In this document: positions 32,210 through 33,536 of the stretch, in pieces
How the letters are laid out: every line of letters starts with the position of its first letter
Numbering within the stretch: the stretch's first letter is position 1
Program-made: the position numbers and the translations under genes
Assembly: GCA_013204585.1 (NCBI GenBank)
Contig: JABMNL010000065.1
Location: 1 to 33,536 of the forward strand
Reading direction: 5' to 3'
Origin: SAR202 cluster bacterium
GTDB lineage: Bacteria > Chloroflexota > Dehalococcoidia > Lucifugimonadales > UBA3495
Length of the DNA stretch: 33,536 nt
The notes under the pieces: model-generated
The model's database searches: none
Told to the model about the DNA's origin: nothing
Seen by the model: only the letters and a program-made list of their open reading frames with translations

Positions 32210-33117
32210 TGGCATTAAAGATTGAAGAGTGGTTTGGCTATGATTTGAGTTATCAGAGTCAAGACGGGCGAAATGCTCGGGTAGAAGAGCACTGTCGGTT
32301 TATTAACGGCAAATGCGAAAAAAGGTTTAACGATGGCTCAATCTCCGGTGTTTGCTCGGTGTCGGTAGGGACCGAAGTTGACCCGGTTCTGATTTGCCCC
32401 AATCGGTTATATGGCAACGATTACGGTTTGTTGCGTGATGTAGCGGAGATTGCGTTCGGAACGGGTCATACAGTGATTCACCCAAACAACTATCTCAAAG
32501 TTGACCATGACGGGCGTCAGGTAATTGCCTTCGGAAAGAAATTCGGTAAAGAATTGCGCCTCCCTGCACGAGGAGGTCGAGGTAATTTCTTCGTTGATTG
32601 GGTGCTGGCGAGGATAGCGAACAACGGAGATTTGGCTGAATTTACCGCCTTAGAAGTGCAATCCATTGACACTACAGGAACGTATCGACACCAAGTTAAA
32701 GAATTACGAGACGGCGCGGAATCTGTCGGTAGTTCGCCTAGTGGCTTGAATTGGGAAAATGTGAACAAGCGAATACTTCCGCAGTTGATTTACAAGGGGA
32801 ATGTACTTCAGTCGGAACCATTGTGCTCAAAAGGGTTGTTTTTTGTTAGTCCTAGCGCAGTTTACAACCGTATAAGGACACGGCTGGGCAATACTCTCGG
32901 CGAATATCCGCTTCAACCAGGCTCTATTTCGTTTCTTTGGTATTCGCTTGGGGATGTGTTAAATGGGGGTAGGGAGTTATCTCGGCAGGGTCGATTCTCT
33001 ACTCTAGTTAATCAGGTCGCCTTGGCATTTACCGCACCGATGAATCTCCCCCCGCCTGGCTCTTACGAAATTGCGATAAAGCGGGAAATTGAACGCCTTC
33101 AAGGGACATCCAGTTAA
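32209..33117 (+). CDS. NotI-family type II restriction endonuclease
   Basis: A 302-residue protein aligned from memory to NotI. Four cysteines (29, 36, 49 and 63, the last in LICPNRLY) match the iron-binding Cys4 site of NotI (its CPNRAL follows the fourth Cys). The PD-(D/E)XK-type core is VDWVLARI with Asp130, then LEVQSID with Glu149 and Gln151, like NotI Asp160/Glu182/Gln184. Segments YRHQVKELRDGAESVGSSPS and NWENVNKRILPQLIYKG also correspond. It is shorter than NotI (383). The start ATG at 32209 shares its A with the methyltransferase stop. It cuts DNA unprotected by the partner methylase; an 8-bp rare-cutter target is suggested by family, not shown. Confidence 0.85.
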   Translation: MALKIEEWFGYDLSYQSQDGRNARVEEHCRFINGKCEKRFNDGSISGVCSVSVGTEVDPVLICPNRLYGNDYGLLRDVAEIAFGTGHTVIHPNNYLKVDHDGRQVIAFGKKFGKELRLPARGGRGNFFVDWVLARIANNGDLAEFTALEVQSIDTTGTYRHQVKELRDGAESVGSSPSGLNWENVNKRILPQLIYKGNVLQSEPLCSKGLFFVSPSAVYNRIRTRLGNTLGEYPLQPGSISFLWYSLGDVLNGGRELSRQGRFSTLVNQVALAFTAPMNLPPPGSYEIAIKREIERLQGTSS

Positions 33118-33174
33118 TTCCGGTTCGTTCTTTTAGTGATGCTTGCGTTCTTCTGTAGGCTAGACCAATAGCCC

Positions 33175-33336
33175 ATGCTTCACCTCCGAATCGCCAACGG
33201 CCTCACCATCAACGTCAGTCCTGGCTTTTTTGCTGCTGTGTTGGTGGAGGGTGACACGGTAACCGTGCTAAGGGGCGATGTTTCGGACTTGGCGGCGGCG
33301 CGGACGATTGATGCTGCGGGTTTGGTGGTGCGGTGA
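33175..33336 (+). pseudogene. Truncated amidohydrolase (D-aminoacylase-like) N-terminus
   Basis: A 53-codon frame reads MLHLRIANGLTINVSPGFFA, AVLVEGDTVTVLRGDVSDLA and AARTIDAAGLVVR, then stops. This is the shape of an amidohydrolase N-terminal beta-sandwich (x-L-x-I-x-N-G, V-x-V-x-G-D-x-I, x-T-I-D-A-x-G-L-V-V), which normally continues with PGFIDxHxH. Here the continuation is missing and the following DNA is repeat-like, so I read a gene remnant. A genuine small gene is less likely because no ribosome site precedes the ATG. Confidence 0.5.
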
Positions 33337-33383
33337 TAGACAACGGCGAAAACACGCAGGCTCTGCCGGGGCGTGTATTACGG

Positions 33384-33536
33384 CGGGGCCGGGCTTCGAC
33401 CTAGAGCGTGGCCCTCACCCTCACCCTAACCCTCTCCCAGAGGGAGAGGGGAATTGTCCCTTCCCTTGCTCCGGGGCTTTGCCTCAAAAGCCGAGTTTTC
33501 GGTTCGAATCAGACCTATGCACATGTCACCCTGAGC
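33384..33536. repeat. Repeat-like intergenic DNA with CCCTCTCCC hairpin
   Basis: A CCCTCACCCTCACCCTAACC tract is followed by a perfect hairpin CCCTCTCCC (33430-33438) AGA GGGAGAGGG (33442-33450), an element type seen dispersed in many bacterial genomes. The last bases, GTCACCCTGAGC, resemble the CATCCTGAGC arm of the 9466 repeat. No gene is visible between 33337 and the window end. Confidence 0.6.

Overview
The window looks like a chromosomal segment of an uncultured, moderately GC-rich bacterium, most probably Chloroflexota (Dehalococcoidia or SAR202-like). The pointers are the company of genes rather than a marker gene. These include F420-type oxidoreductases (PPOX class and LLM class), NIPSNAP and DUF1501 proteins, a lone CoxL/XdhA-like molybdenum hydroxylase subunit, frequent TTG/GTG starts, and many short palindromic intergenic repeats. 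This placement is inference.

Layout: (1) 1-131 is a 33-bp tandem repeat. (2) 292-4671 is a plus-strand housekeeping run: metF, acpS, bifunctional NAD(P)HX repair (nnrE-nnrD), a HEAT-repeat protein and an F420/FMN PPOX-class protein. (3) 4731-9452 holds a TPP-dependent enzyme behind a near-consensus promoter, a CPA1 antiporter-rhodanese fusion interrupted by an in-frame TGA exactly in the rhodanese CxC-P loop, radC and a small cupin. (4) 9453-9916 is a cluster of palindromic repeats. (5) 9917-12515 (minus) holds msrA, a frameshifted LLM-class oxidoreductase and a DUF1501 protein. (6) 12679-13155 holds a promoter, tRNA-Ala(CGC), tRNA-Arg(CCT), tRNA-Trp(CCA) and a terminator.

(7) 13102-17207 is a compact 4.1-kb island in the 3' end of tRNA-Trp, bounded by a perfect 33-bp direct repeat. 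It carries darT-darG (DNA ADP-ribosylation toxin and antitoxin) followed by a DUF5131 (phage Gp37/Gp68, three-Cys motif) gene and its partner tcmP. No integrase is present. This is the most interesting structure in the window: it reads as a cargo-only, anti-phage-type cassette inserted by a trans-acting recombinase.

(8) 17327-25668 returns to ordinary genes: C1-family aminopeptidase (PepC/bleomycin hydrolase), LOG-family protein, B12-binding radical SAM protein with a small upstream gene, NIPSNAP protein, typA/bipA, an NTF2-like protein and a 65-aa membrane protein. (9) 25764-28420 (minus) holds an exported multi-Ig-domain protein and an Ig-like lipoprotein. (10) 28653-30887 is an orphan molybdopterin-binding hydroxylase large subunit. 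(11) 31013-33117 is a two-gene restriction-modification system: a C5-cytosine methyltransferase overlapping a NotI-family endonuclease whose four metal-site cysteines and D/E/Q catalytic residues are visible. It is followed by what looks like a truncated amidohydrolase N-terminus and repeat-rich DNA to the window end.

All calls rest on reading the sequence and remembered family motifs; no database search was run.
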